DNA of 64,000 nt from Flavobacteriales bacterium (GCA_016713875.1 JADJOI010000003.1:1240001-1304000), one strand, 5' to 3'; positions 7,807 to 16,584 are shown, counted from the first letter of the stretch. Made by a program: numbers and translations. Notes: generated by a model from the sequence alone, not told the origin.

Positions 7807-9252
7807 TCAAGGCATCATGCAGGGCAGAGCTTCGCCGCTGCCGGGCACATGCCGACGCCCCGGCTTTCGCCGCCCCTTGCAGAACGGACCGCGTTGAATG
7901 GTGATCCGCACGCGCAGATAGACGTCCACGGCATCCACGTCGGGTCTGAACAGGAAGGGCAGCACATGATCCGAGCCGACCACGATATCGCTGAAGCGCA
8001 GCATGAGACCCACCGAGGGCCGGCGCCAGCCATACTCATGGAACACGACCGGAACGGCGGCCTCGAACCAACGGGACTCATACCGCGGGGTCAGCGCCAG
8101 GGTGTTGGGGCGACGCAGGCGGTCACCGCTCCTCGCGCTCAGCTGCTGCACCCAGGCGACACCGACGTAGGTGCGGTCCGCCAGGCGCTGATCGTACAGG
8201 AGCGCGGCGGCCGTGGGGTTGCCGATCCGGAATCGTCCGTTGGAGGTGTGATCGCCCGCAGCGGCGAACAGGCTGTCCACGCCTTCGGGTCCCACGACCT
8301 GGACGTTCCCGTGGTCGGGGAAGCTGAGCGAGCCGGACCCCACCGAACCGGCGATCGCGTTGTTGAAGCGCATGCCACCGAGGTCGACGATCGATGCCGA
8401 GATCCGGTATCGATATGGGATCGCCATGCATCCGTTGGAAGCGCGATGCGGAAGATATCCGTCCGCCTCCTCCATGGTGCGTTCATAGCTGATGCCAAGG
8501 TCAGCCCCCCAACCGGAGCCGGCCACACCTGAGGGCATGGCCACCCCATAGGAGCCGCTCACCTCGTGCACCTCCGCACGCATGCTGTCCACTACGGTGT
8601 AGTCGAGCACATCGAGGCGGAACGCCGCACCCGCATGCGGCACCTGCCACCTCACCGAAGCTCCGGCCCTCCAGATGTCGAAGCCCGAGGCACGGATGAT
8701 GTGCGCGTAGTTGAGCGACAGCTCGGACCATGCCGCAGCGATGGCCCGGACATGCTCGTCGCGATAGCGCTGGCCATGCTGAGGCCGATGATCGAACCCA
8801 TGGACGATGAAGCGGCCCAGATGAGGGCTCACACCGGTGATGCTCGTCACGCTGCGCGTGCGCAGCGCGATACCGAAGCCGTGACGTCCTGAAGCAAGGC
8901 TGAAGGCCGGGCCCGGCAGGGCCGCCACCACGGCGCCTTGTTTGCTGTCGCCGCGCAGCGACTCCCGCAGGATGATCTCCGTTGGAGCTTGTCCACGCAC
9001 ACCATTGCGCACTTCGCGAAGCAGGCTGTGGTCGTCCCCGTTCAGCGCCACCAGGTCGTTCCAGGCGAAGAGGTCCGCGCCGACGAGGCGGATGGACGCG
9101 TAGGGCCATTGCCCGGCGCTTCGAGTGGGATCGAGCGCGAGGGCATCGGGGCCCGACCAGTTGCCGTGCACGAGGCCGAACTGTTCCTGGGCCCGTCCCG
9201 AGATGGTGACGAACACCAAAAGACCTGTGATGGCGCGGAGCGATCGGTGCAT
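7807..9252 (-). CDS. Secreted DUF5723-like outer-membrane protein
   Basis: A 481-residue exported protein. The ATG at 9252 gives a clear signal peptide (MHRSLRAITGLLVFVTISGRAQ); an upstream in-frame start would bury it. The mature N-terminus (NWSGPDALALDPTRSAG, then ASIRLVGADLFAWNDLVAL) resembles the start of DUF5723 proteins of Bacteroidota, which look like beta-barrel outer-membrane proteins. The rest is rich in alternating hydrophobic residues and tyrosine/glycine, consistent with a barrel. Function is unknown. It is convergent with the methyltransferase and probably monocistronic. Confidence 0.65.
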   Translation of the reverse strand: MHRSLRAITGLLVFVTISGRAQEQFGLVHGNWSGPDALALDPTRSAGQWPYASIRLVGADLFAWNDLVALNGDDHSLLREVRNGVRGQAPTEIILRESLRGDSKQGAVVAALPGPAFSLASGRHGFGIALRTRSVTSITGVSPHLGRFIVHGFDHRPQHGQRYRDEHVRAIAAAWSELSLNYAHIIRASGFDIWRAGASVRWQVPHAGAAFRLDVLDYTVVDSMRAEVHEVSGSYGVAMPSGVAGSGWGADLGISYERTMEEADGYLPHRASNGCMAIPYRYRISASIVDLGGMRFNNAIAGSVGSGSLSFPDHGNVQVVGPEGVDSLFAAAGDHTSNGRFRIGNPTAAALLYDQRLADRTYVGVAWVQQLSARSGDRLRRPNTLALTPRYESRWFEAAVPVVFHEYGWRRPSVGLMLRFSDIVVGSDHVLPFLFRPDVDAVDVYLRVRITIQRGPFCKGRRKPGRRHVPGSGEALPCMMP

Positions 9253-9348
9253 GGAACAAAAGGACCACCCGAACGAAGTCGGGACCAGCGGGGTCGAGCG
9301 GATGGCGGCGTTCGTTGAGCCGCCGGCCTTCATACGGGGACGGAGGGG

Positions 9349-10233
9349 TCAGGTTCCCGGATCGGCAACGCGTTCGACCGCCACCAGATGAACGCTGTAG
9401 AGCACGGGCTCATGGGGCCGCACCACCTGTGGCACGCCCTTCCCTCCGAAGGCCATGCCGGAGGGAAGCAGGAATCGACCGTGCTGCCCGGGCCGGAGCA
9501 GGCTCACGGCCACTTCGATGCCGGGAAGCACCTGATCCGGATCGCCGAACCGGAACCTGAACGGCTGTCCGTGGCGCTCGCTCTCATCGAACGGCTCACC
9601 TCCGTCAAGCCGTGAGCCGACATAGCTGATGGACACAAGGTCTCCGGCACGGACCCGTGTGGAGTCCCCATGAACAGGTCCAAGGATGTAGTGCAGATCG
9701 CTCGTCCCCCAACGCGTCCACACCTCCGGTGATGCGGAGAGGAACGCGCTCAGTTCGCGACGCTCGGCGCCTTCGGGGTCCAGGGCACGCCTGGCCTCGG
9801 CCCGTGACCGCTGCTGCGCGGGCGTCAGGGCCTCCATCAACGCCAGTTCGACCTGCACCATGAGCGTATCCGGCGGTTCGATGCGTCCGTCGGGCGAGAG
9901 CACCTTCCAAGGGAGGCCATCGGCTTGAACGATGATGCTGGCGCTGTCACCGGCATGGATGCGGTCGAACGCCGGTGCCCAGGCTCCGATGCGCAGATCG
10001 CGCACCGCATACCAACGGTCGGTGCTGAACAAGGACCCGGCCGCGCCCCCCACGGATGACGCACGAAGGCGCAGCAGCACTGAGTCATCCGCCGCCAGGG
10101 CCGTATCGGCGCCACCAAGGCCGAGCAGGCGGAAATGCACGCCCGGAGACACCTCCTTGAAGCCCGGGTAGGCCCCGCGTTCGCAAGCCACCAACATCCC
10201 GGACAACGCCACGATGTAGAGCACGCTCCTCAT
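9349..10233 (-). CDS. FKBP-type peptidyl-prolyl isomerase lipoprotein
   Basis: A 294-residue predicted lipoprotein with lipobox LVAC near residue 17. The C-terminal FKBP domain is seen in RAGDLVSISYVGSRLDGGEP and FRFGDPDQVLPGIEVAVSLLRPGQHGRFLLPSGMAFGGKG. The N-terminal half also contains a degraded FKBP-like repeat (AFDRIHAGDSASIIVQADGLPW). The ATG at 10233 overlaps the stop of the GldI-like gene (ATGA), so it is the third gene of an nrnA-gldI-FKBP operon. It probably acts as an envelope folding catalyst or chaperone. Whether it keeps isomerase activity cannot be judged here. Confidence 0.82.
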   Translation of the reverse strand: MRSVLYIVALSGMLVACERGAYPGFKEVSPGVHFRLLGLGGADTALAADDSVLLRLRASSVGGAAGSLFSTDRWYAVRDLRIGAWAPAFDRIHAGDSASIIVQADGLPWKVLSPDGRIEPPDTLMVQVELALMEALTPAQQRSRAEARRALDPEGAERRELSAFLSASPEVWTRWGTSDLHYILGPVHGDSTRVRAGDLVSISYVGSRLDGGEPFDESERHGQPFRFRFGDPDQVLPGIEVAVSLLRPGQHGRFLLPSGMAFGGKGVPQVVRPHEPVLYSVHLVAVERVADPGT

Positions 10234-10763
10234 CGCCCGCGGGGTTCGGTGAGCGAGACCAGTCCGATGTGATAGACGATGGAGCTCCGCGGGGGCACCT
10301 TGTCCATGTCGCCGATCAGCCCGTGAGCCCGATAGCTGGGGATGAGGATCACGGCACTATCGCCCGGTGACAGGTGCTGAACGGCCTCGTGCAGTCCGCT
10401 CTCCACGTGGTCCAGCTCCACCTGAAAGGACTCCGGATGACCCGGCTCGGAGGCGCTGCAGAGCGTGCCGTTGAGGAGCTCCATGCGGTAGTTCATCGCC
10501 ACCCATTGCCCCGGCCGGGCCGTGTCGCCGGGTTGGTCGCGCAGCAGCACATGGTGCACCCCGGTGCCGGAGACGTGGGTGCGCAGACCGCGGCGGGCGG
10601 CGTAATTGGACAGGTCCCTGGCCTCGATCCGGTTGGCCTCTTGGTTCTGCTCCACGAACGCGGGTGTGCGCGGCGAAGGGGATGTCCCTGTTCGCGCTGG
10701 AGGAGCGTCGCCCCCCGCACAGGCGGTGAACAGCAACAGGCAGGCCGGGAGCAGCCGGTTCAT
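10230..10763 (-). CDS. GldI-like FKBP lipoprotein (gliding-associated peptidyl-prolyl isomerase)
   Basis: A 177-residue lipoprotein (lipobox FTAC at about residues 13-16) with one FKBP domain. Matching stretches are GQWVAMNYRMELLNGTLC, VESGLHEAVQHLSPGDSAVILIPSYRAHGLIGD and SIVYHIGLVSL. Size, lipobox and domain layout match GldI, a Bacteroidota lipoprotein required for gliding and T9SS function in Flavobacterium johnsoniae. Its place between nrnA and a second FKBP lipoprotein also fits. It overlaps both neighbours by four bases (ATGA), indicating translational coupling. The assignment to GldI itself rather than another FKBP is inference. Confidence 0.75.
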   Translation of the reverse strand: MNRLLPACLLLFTACAGGDAPPARTGTSPSPRTPAFVEQNQEANRIEARDLSNYAARRGLRTHVSGTGVHHVLLRDQPGDTARPGQWVAMNYRMELLNGTLCSASEPGHPESFQVELDHVESGLHEAVQHLSPGDSAVILIPSYRAHGLIGDMDKVPPRSSIVYHIGLVSLTEPRGR

Positions 10764-11785
10764 GCCGGATGGGCCTGGATGTGGGCGGGCAGAAGGTCCA
10801 TGAAGCGCTGAACACAGGCATCGATGGGGCCCTCGCAGTGACCGCCGGCCGCGTTCACATGACCGCCACCGTTGAAATTGTCGGCCAGCAGCCGGTCCAC
10901 AGGAAGGGTGCCCTTGGAGCGCAGGCTGATCTTGATGCGGTCCGGACGCTCGAGGAAGAAGGCCGAGAGCCGGATGCCGCGCATGCTGAGCCCGAGGTTG
11001 ACGAAGCCCTCCGTATCGCCCGGGCGGAAACCGAACCGCTTGAGGTCCTCGGCCCGGAGAACGAGCACCACGCAACCCAGGTCCTGCAGCACGGTCATGC
11101 GTTCGGCGAGCATGAAGCCCATCAACCGCATGCGTTCTTCGGTGTGGTCGTCCATCACGGCGCCGTGTATGCGGTCGGGCACGGCTCCCCGCTCCATCAG
11201 CAGGGCTGCCACACGCAACGTATGCGGGGTGGTGCTCGAGAATCGGAACGCGCCGCTGTCGGTCATGATGCCGGTGTACAGGCAGGTGGCCGCCTCGGCT
11301 CCGATGAGGTGCGCCTGGTCCAAGGCGTCCACAATGTCCACCACCATCTGGCTGGTGGCGCAGGAGGCCGTATCGCTGAACGCCGCCACCGCGTCGATCT
11401 CCGGACGCTGATGGTGGTCGATCAGCACCCGCTGCCGTGCCGTGCGCACGGCCTCCTCCAGCGCGCCTACGCGGTCGGGCCGGTTGAAGTCGAGGCAGAA
11501 CACGACGTCGGCCTCGGCGATGGCGGCACGGCATAGGTCAGCGGCGGCGTCCGAAGCGATGCACCCATCCGCGCCGGGCATCCAGCGGAGGAAAGGCGGC
11601 GGCGCATTGGGCAGCACCACCTGGGCGGAGTGGCCCATGGCCCGCAGAATGTGGGCCAGGCCGAGGGACGAGCCCATGGCATCGCCGTCGGGATTGTAGT
11701 GGGTGACGATGGCACAGCGGCGGGGTCCGCCGAGCAAAGCCTGAAGCCGAAGCAGCTCCGGATGTTCGCGGTGCACGAAGGGCAT
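10760..11785 (-). CDS. nrnA: DHH-family bifunctional oligoribonuclease/PAP phosphatase (NrnA-like)
   Basis: A DHH/DHHA1 phosphoesterase of 341 residues that degrades nanoRNA and/or 3'-phosphoadenosine 5'-phosphate. Metal-binding motifs are visible: THYNPDGDAMGSSLG (about 28-42), CLDFNRPDR, the DHH of LIDHHQRPE, and YTGIMTDSGAF. The C-terminal DHHA1 domain ends with NFNGGGHVNAAGG. The ATG at 11785 lies four bases after a perfect TACCTTTG promoter box (11790-11797), which decides the start and implies a nearly leaderless mRNA. It is the first gene of the nrnA-gldI-FKBP operon. Confidence 0.93.
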   Translation of the reverse strand: MPFVHREHPELLRLQALLGGPRRCAIVTHYNPDGDAMGSSLGLAHILRAMGHSAQVVLPNAPPPFLRWMPGADGCIASDAAADLCRAAIAEADVVFCLDFNRPDRVGALEEAVRTARQRVLIDHHQRPEIDAVAAFSDTASCATSQMVVDIVDALDQAHLIGAEAATCLYTGIMTDSGAFRFSSTTPHTLRVAALLMERGAVPDRIHGAVMDDHTEERMRLMGFMLAERMTVLQDLGCVVLVLRAEDLKRFGFRPGDTEGFVNLGLSMRGIRLSAFFLERPDRIKISLRSKGTLPVDRLLADNFNGGGHVNAAGGHCEGPIDACVQRFMDLLPAHIQAHPA

Positions 11786-11789
11786 GGGC

Positions 11790-11797
11790 CAAAGGTA
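11790..11797 (-). promoter_or_regulatory. TAnnTTTG promoter box of nrnA operon
   Basis: On the minus strand TACCTTTG is an exact match to the Bacteroidota -7 element. TTTC stands 19 bp upstream, close to the -33 TTTG. The box ends four bases before the nrnA ATG, so transcription would begin at or next to the start codon. Confidence 0.7.
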
Positions 11798-11813
11798 GGC
11801 CCGGCCTAGCGGC

Positions 11814-12419
11814 TCAGAAACCCAGGTTGGGCGTGGGCATGTGTTCGATGAGGATGCCCACGCAGCCGATGTCGAGACCTTTGGCGCGCCCCTTCTGCTC
11901 AGCGGCACCGGGGGCCATCACCTCGACCACAAGCCGCTTGGTGGTGGCCGCGGAGAACTCCACTTCCTGGGCCAGCTCATGATCGGTGTTATCCCACAGC
12001 ACCTTGCGCTCATCCTCGAACACGGTCTTGCGCACCATGCGCTTCACGTCCTTGAACTGGCCGGTGGGCTGCCCGTTGCCATCGCGCAGCTCCTCCTTCT
12101 CCACCACCTCCACGTCCTGTTCGCGCGGCACGCGCACCTTCTCGACCAGGCGCGCCACCACATGGTCGCCGATGATCTTCTCATCGTAACAGAACGAGAT
12201 CCGATAGTCCTGACCGCCGTAGACGATGATATTGAGCTCGGTAGGACGTCCCACCTGGACGCTTGCGCTCTTGCTCTGGCCGTTCAGCGAGAACCGGACA
12301 TCGGTGGAGCGCTCGCAGTTGAACTTGTGATAGTCGCCGCAGTTGTACTGGGCGTTCACGATGGTCGCGGCCATCAGGGCCGAGGCCGTCAGAAGGTTCT
12401 TCAAGGGCGGCATGACCAT
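11814..12419 (-). CDS. Exported protein of unknown function
   Basis: A 201-residue protein with an N-terminal signal peptide (KNLLTASALMAATIVNAQ) and no enzyme motif that I recognise. The mature part begins CGDYHKFNCERS, contains a charged central segment (VRVPREQDVEVVEKEELRDG) and ends with GLDIGCVGILIEHMPTPNLG. The ATG at 12419 overlaps the stop of the upstream lipoprotein gene (TGATG), so the two are translationally coupled and may act together. A second ATG at 12413 is possible. The fold looks beta-rich and periplasmic. Confidence 0.6.
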   Translation of the reverse strand: MVMPPLKNLLTASALMAATIVNAQYNCGDYHKFNCERSTDVRFSLNGQSKSASVQVGRPTELNIIVYGGQDYRISFCYDEKIIGDHVVARLVEKVRVPREQDVEVVEKEELRDGNGQPTGQFKDVKRMVRKTVFEDERKVLWDNTDHELAQEVEFSAATTKRLVVEVMAPGAAEQKGRAKGLDIGCVGILIEHMPTPNLGF

Positions 12420-13327
12420 CAGGCGTTGGGTTGTGCAGGGACCTGTCCTTCGGGGCTGACGAGCTCGGCGCGGAGCGCTTCCACGGCGGCCTGCAGTTCA
12501 CCATAGCGCTCGGCGGAGAGCTGCACGTTGAGGTCGTCGCCCAGCACCATGCGGCCGGAACTGGACTTGCCGGCATGGGTGGTGCGTTGCACCTGCATCC
12601 GGTCATAGATATCACGCAGAGCGATCATCCGTTCCCGGATGGGCGCCACATGGGGGTCGGCGCTGTAGGCGTCCATCATCTCAATGAGGTGCTCCAGGCT
12701 GAACTTCTGTTCACCGACGCGCTTCACGAGAGGATCGGCCGGGTCAAAGGACTCCACCTGCTTCATGACCAGATGCAGGCTCTCCACCCATCCGCCGGCA
12801 AGGACCAGGGCGAGGGTGGGCCCCATCTCCTCCTCCTGCAGTTTCTCGTAAGCCTTGTAATAGGCTTCGTTGCTGATGATCTCCAGGCTGTCGCCCTTGC
12901 TGAGGTTCCGTTCCAGGCGCACGAAGTCCGCCTCGCTGAAGGCTGCGCTGAGGCCGAGCTGCTCGCCCAGCTTCTTCACAGTGAGGTAGTAGCGCACCAC
13001 CTCGACGTTCAGGTCGAAATAGCTCGCATAGATCAGGTCGGTGCAGTACACACCGAAGTTGAACGCCCGGCCACCGAGCGTCGCATAACGGTCCGCGCTG
13101 GTGGTGGGGTTCATCATGCGCTTCTGCCCCTCACCGGCCATCTGCCTCACGATGGCGAACAGCTCGTTTGGGGTGGGCATCTGGTAGAGCGACGCAGGAG
13201 CGGGCGCCGTGGCGGAGCTGTCGCCGATGATGAGCTTGTCTGAAGCGGGCGGCCGCTCTTCACCGGACCCACCGCAAGCGCACAGCGCCGCGACGAGCAG
13301 GGAAACGGGGATGGTTCGTGGGGACAT
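12419..13327 (-). CDS. Conserved lipoprotein of unknown function
   Basis: A 302-residue predicted lipoprotein (lipobox LCAC near residue 18 from the ATG at 13327). After a low-complexity linker it contains a mostly helical domain with TPNELFAIVRQMAGEGQKRM and FNFGVYCTDLIYASYFDLN. I recall this arrangement from conserved Bacteroidota lipoproteins without assigned function. The start was chosen because the signal peptide begins there; the in-frame region upstream is arginine-rich and lacks one. It is coupled to the following exported protein by a TGATG overlap. It diverges from ndk. Confidence 0.65.
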   Translation of the reverse strand: MSPRTIPVSLLVAALCACGGSGEERPPASDKLIIGDSSATAPAPASLYQMPTPNELFAIVRQMAGEGQKRMMNPTTSADRYATLGGRAFNFGVYCTDLIYASYFDLNVEVVRYYLTVKKLGEQLGLSAAFSEADFVRLERNLSKGDSLEIISNEAYYKAYEKLQEEEMGPTLALVLAGGWVESLHLVMKQVESFDPADPLVKRVGEQKFSLEHLIEMMDAYSADPHVAPIRERMIALRDIYDRMQVQRTTHAGKSSSGRMVLGDDLNVQLSAERYGELQAAVEALRAELVSPEGQVPAQPNA

Positions 13328-13428
13328 GGATCGAGGAGATGAGGCGCCGGCAGGGCCCGGAGCGACGGCCGTGATACGTCGCACGAAGGAAGGATGTTCC
13401 CGATGGCGCGGGGTTGGGACGGACCGCC

Positions 13429-13436
13429 TATTTTTG
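13429..13436 (+). promoter_or_regulatory. TAnnTTTG promoter box of ndk
   Basis: TATTTTTG matches the -7 consensus exactly. It is followed by GCGCCGCTTTTT and then the ndk ATG 25 bases further on. No good -33 element is visible at the usual distance. Confidence 0.6.
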
Positions 13437-13461
13437 CGCCGCTTTTTCAACAACACCCCAC

Positions 13462-13881
13462 ATGGCAGGCAACCGCACGTTCACGATGATCAAGCCAGAG
13501 GCCGTTGCGGCCGGGCATACTGGCAAGATCATCGACATGATCATCTCCAACGGCTTCCGCATCGTTGCGCTGAAGTACACGCGCCTTTCCGCCGCCGAGG
13601 CGGGCACCTTCTACGAGGTGCACAAGGAGCGACCGTTCTACGGCGAACTGGTGGACTACATGGCCAGCGGCCCCATCATGGCGGCGATCCTGGAGAAGGA
13701 CAACGCGGTGGAGGCCTACCGCAAGCTCATCGGTGCCACGGACCCGGCGCAGGCCGAAGAGGGCACCATCCGCAAGCGGTTCGCCGAGAGCAAGGCGAAG
13801 AACGCGGTGCACGGCAGCGACAGCGACGCGAACGCGCTGATCGAAGGGCACTACTTCTTCAGCAGCCGCGAGCAGTACTGA
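13462..13881 (+). CDS. ndk: Nucleoside-diphosphate kinase
   Basis: Transfers the gamma-phosphate of ATP to nucleoside diphosphates. The 139-residue protein starts AGNRTFTMIKPEAV, the family start. It keeps the active-site histidine in KNAVHGSDS near residue 115 and the C-terminal EGHYFFSSREQY. The ATG at 13462 was preferred to the in-frame start at 13414, which would place the promoter box inside the gene. It is convergent with the DUF721 gene, seven bases apart. Confidence 0.97.
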   Translation: MAGNRTFTMIKPEAVAAGHTGKIIDMIISNGFRIVALKYTRLSAAEAGTFYEVHKERPFYGELVDYMASGPIMAAILEKDNAVEAYRKLIGATDPAQAEEGTIRKRFAESKAKNAVHGSDSDANALIEGHYFFSSREQY

Positions 13882-13888
13882 GCACCGC

Positions 13889-14197
13889 TCAGCCGATGGT
13901 GACCGAGCGGACCACCACGCGTCCGCTGCGTTCATTGAGCAGTTCGGCGAGCCGGTCCTTCATGTAGCCCAGCTCCTGGCGGAGAGGGGCGTTGTCCACG
14001 CGCACATGCAGGTGGCCGCGACGCAGGGTCACCGCCGTGGTGTGCCGGGCAATGGGCCCGCCGGCGACCTCGTCCCACCAGCTGGCGATGTCGAGCTCAT
14101 CGAGCTTCTCACGAAGGCCGTAGGCATTGATCATGTCTCCGAGGGCGTCACCGAGCTTCCGCTCGTTCGACGGCCTCCATCCGGATGGTCTGCGCAT
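13889..14197 (-). CDS. DUF721 (DciA-like) domain protein
   Basis: A 102-residue DUF721 protein. Diagnostic stretches are ERKLGDALGDMINAYGL and WWDEVAGGPIARHTTAVTLRRGHLHVRVDNAPLRQELGYMKDRL. DUF721 overlaps the DciA family, which loads the replicative helicase in many bacteria. In Bacteroidota it is commonly found next to recF, as here. The ATG at 14197 lies inside the end of recF and gives a 50-bp overlap. No other in-frame start closer to the conserved region is available, so recF and this gene form one unit. Confidence 0.85.
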   Translation of the reverse strand: MRRPSGWRPSNERKLGDALGDMINAYGLREKLDELDIASWWDEVAGGPIARHTTAVTLRRGHLHVRVDNAPLRQELGYMKDRLAELLNERSGRVVVRSVTIG

Positions 14198-15284
14198 GGT
14201 CGAGGTGGAAGAACCGCACGTCGTGCGGGAGGCCGTCGAGTGCCTGGTGCAGGCGCCCGGCATCGGTGTCGGTGATGAGGACCTGCCCGAAGCGCCCACC
14301 GCCAAGCAGGCGCAGCAGATGGCGCATGCGCTGGGGGTCGATCTTGTCGAAGATGTCGTCCAGCATAAGCACCGGTTTGCGGCCCGTGCGCGCGGTGGTG
14401 AGGTCGAACTGGGCCAGCTTCAGGGCGATCAGAAAGGTCTTCTGCTGGCCTTGGGAGCCGAAACGTTTCAGCGGCTGACCATCAAGGAGGAAGTGCAGAT
14501 CGTCCTTGTGCACGCCGGTGGTGGTGTACTGCGCGCTGCGGTCGCGGTCCCAATGGGTGCGCAGCAGCGCATCCATGGGCTCGTCGTCCAAGGGCGATCG
14601 GTATTCGAGCCCGACGGTCTCCGGCCCCGAGCTGATGCCCTGGTAATGCTCCAACGCCAGCGGGGCGAGCTCGGCCAGGAAGGCGCGGCGACCTCGATGC
14701 ACGGTGCCCGCATGCACGGACAACTGCTCGTCCCAGGGTTCCAAGGTGGCGGGCGAGCCCCCCCCCTGCTCGGCGAAGCGCTTCAGCAGCACGTTGCGGT
14801 GCTTGAGGGCGCGGTTGTACCGCATCAGGGCGTCGAGGTAGGCGCGATCGAACTGGGCGATGAGCCCGTCCACGAAGCGGCGGCGCACCTCGCTGCCCTC
14901 GAGGATGAGCTGGCCGTCGTAGGGGGTGATCATCACCGCCGGCCACCGCCCGATGTGGTCGCTGAGCCGCTCGTACTCCTTGCGGTCGCGCTTGAACACC
15001 TTCTTGTGCTCCCGGCGCACGCTGCAGGCCAGCTCCACGTCGCCATCGGGTTCGTCAAGTACGCCCTTCAGCAGGAACTGCTCCTCGCCATGGCGCACGG
15101 CGTGCACGTCGGTGGCGTCGAAATAGCTCTTGCACAGGGCCAGGTAGTGCACCGCATCGAGCAGGTTGGTCTTTCCCGTGCCGTTGGGACCCACGAAGCA
15201 GTTGATCTCCGGGCCGAGCTGCAGCTCCGCCTCGGCGTGGTTGCGGAACTGGAAGACGGCCAACCGTCGGAAACGGACCTTCAT
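14148..15284 (-). CDS. recF: DNA replication and repair protein RecF
   Basis: An SMC-like ATPase that helps load RecA at gaps. The 378-residue protein has Walker A FVGPNGTGKTNLLDAVH (about residues 31-47), the signature-type segment QGQQKTFLIALKLAQ and the Walker B VLMLDDIFDKID (about 325). The ATG at 15284 is favoured over 15296, because the protein then starts MKVRFRRLAVFQFRNH like the family. It sits nine bases after an exact TACCTTTG box. The 3' end overlaps the DUF721 gene. Confidence 0.95.
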   Translation of the reverse strand: MKVRFRRLAVFQFRNHAEAELQLGPEINCFVGPNGTGKTNLLDAVHYLALCKSYFDATDVHAVRHGEEQFLLKGVLDEPDGDVELACSVRREHKKVFKRDRKEYERLSDHIGRWPAVMITPYDGQLILEGSEVRRRFVDGLIAQFDRAYLDALMRYNRALKHRNVLLKRFAEQGGGSPATLEPWDEQLSVHAGTVHRGRRAFLAELAPLALEHYQGISSGPETVGLEYRSPLDDEPMDALLRTHWDRDRSAQYTTTGVHKDDLHFLLDGQPLKRFGSQGQQKTFLIALKLAQFDLTTARTGRKPVLMLDDIFDKIDPQRMRHLLRLLGGGRFGQVLITDTDAGRLHQALDGLPHDVRFFHLDHAQTIRMEAVERAEAR

Positions 15285-15293
15285 GAAGAGGCC

Positions 15294-15301
15294 CAAAGGT
15301 A
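15294..15301 (-). promoter_or_regulatory. TAnnTTTG promoter box of recF
   Basis: TACCTTTG on the minus strand matches the -7 consensus exactly and ends nine bases before the recF ATG, giving an extremely short leader. It supports the start at 15284 over 15296, which would overlap the box. Confidence 0.65.
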
Positions 15302-15337
15302 GCTCCGGGCCGGCTGGACGGCACCGGCCGGGGTGTG

Positions 15338-16084
15338 ATGCCCCACTTCCGTCGGGAACCTTATCTTCGCGCCGCTTTTGTCCGACCCATCAGGTCCACC
15401 AAGACCACGAAACCGGAGCAGGAACAGGCCGACATCGACCTGGGCCAGGCTTACTCCCGTGCGGAGCTTTTCCTGGAGAAGAACAAGCAGGCCGTCACCT
15501 ACGGGGTGTTGGGGCTGCTGGTGGTGGTGGGCGGCCTGCTCGGCTATCGGAAGCTTTATGCCGAGCCGCGTGCCAAGGAAGCCAACGACCTGATCTGGAA
15601 GGCGCAGTACTACTTCGAGATCGATTCGCTGGACAAGGCCATCAACGGCGACGGCAACTACTTCGGGTTCCAGTACATCGCCGATGAGTATGGCAACACG
15701 CCGGCCGGCGACCTGGCCCGGTTCTACCTGGGCACCTGCTACCTGCAGAAGGGTGAGTACGAGACCGCCGTGTCCTACTACGAAGATGCCGATGTGGAGG
15801 ATGTGGTGCTGAAGGCGATGGCCGCGGGCGGCATCGGCGATGCCTACGTGGAGCTGGGCCGGGAACAGGATGCGATGAAGCAGTTCGAGAAGGCCGCGTC
15901 CATCACCACGAACGACTTCACCACGCCGATGTACCTGATGAAGGCCGGTATCCTGTACCAACAGGCCGGTGACTGGAAGAAGGCCGCCAAGGCCTTCCGC
16001 CGGGTGGCGAACGACTTCCCCGCCAATCCGGACGCGAACACGGCCAAGAAGTACGCGGCCCGCGCCGAGGCCATGGCCGGCTGA
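15338..16084 (+). CDS. Membrane-anchored tetratricopeptide-repeat protein
   Basis: A protein of about 248 residues with a short charged N-terminus, one transmembrane segment (VTYGVLGLLVVVGGLLGY) and TPR-like repeats (ARFYLGTCYLQKGEYETAVSYYED; AGGIGDAYVELGREQDAMKQFEKAA; AGILYQQAGDWKKAAKAFRR). It matches the Bacteroidota TPR protein that habitually precedes ribH. The start is uncertain. The ATG at 15338 is the only standard in-frame choice besides GTG 15335, yet a promoter-like TATCTTCG lies inside the reading frame at 15362-15369. The true start could be the ATC at 15389 (an unusual codon or a miscalled ATG). The product probably faces the periplasm. Confidence 0.8.
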   Translation: MPHFRREPYLRAAFVRPIRSTKTTKPEQEQADIDLGQAYSRAELFLEKNKQAVTYGVLGLLVVVGGLLGYRKLYAEPRAKEANDLIWKAQYYFEIDSLDKAINGDGNYFGFQYIADEYGNTPAGDLARFYLGTCYLQKGEYETAVSYYEDADVEDVVLKAMAAGGIGDAYVELGREQDAMKQFEKAASITTNDFTTPMYLMKAGILYQQAGDWKKAAKAFRRVANDFPANPDANTAKKYAARAEAMAG

Positions 16085-16086
16085 GC

Positions 16087-16584
16087 ATGGCCACCGCGCA
16101 GCATCACTTGAGCACCTACGACCCTGCCGGCGTCCCCACGGGCGCCGGTCGTCGTTTCGTGCTGGTGGTGAGCGAGTGGAACCGGGAGATCACCGAGGCC
16201 CTGCGGCAGGGTGCACGGCAGACCCTGCTCGTCCATGGAACCGATCCCGCGGAGGTGATCGAGCACTGGGTGCCCGGCAGCTACGAGCTAGCGCTGGCCT
16301 CGCAGCTGGCGATCGAGGCGCATACCCCCGATGCGGTGATCGCCATCGGCAGCATCGTGCGCGGCGAGACCCCGCATTTCGAGTATGTGTGCCAGGCCAC
16401 CGCGCAGGGCATCATGGACGTGAACCTGCGCACCGGTGTGCCGGTGATCTTCTGCGTGCTGACGGACGACGACCTGCAGCAGGCACGCGACCGCAGCGGC
16501 GGTCGCCACGGCAACAAGGGCGTGGACGGAGCGGTGGCCGCCTTGAAGATGGCGGCACTTCGAAGCTCTCTTCAGGTCGGTTGA
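16087..16584 (+). CDS. ribH: 6,7-dimethyl-8-ribityllumazine synthase
   Basis: Penultimate enzyme of riboflavin synthesis, forming lumazine from the ribityl-pyrimidine and 3,4-dihydroxy-2-butanone phosphate. The 165-residue protein shows VVSEWNREITEALRQGA, the substrate loop VPGSYELALASQ, AIGSIVRGETPHFEYVCQ with the catalytic histidine, and FCVLTDDDLQQARDRSGG near the C-terminus. It begins two bases after the TPR gene stop, so both are cotranscribed. ribD lies near 1.8 kb. Confidence 0.97.
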   Translation: MATAQHHLSTYDPAGVPTGAGRRFVLVVSEWNREITEALRQGARQTLLVHGTDPAEVIEHWVPGSYELALASQLAIEAHTPDAVIAIGSIVRGETPHFEYVCQATAQGIMDVNLRTGVPVIFCVLTDDDLQQARDRSGGRHGNKGVDGAVAALKMAALRSSLQVG

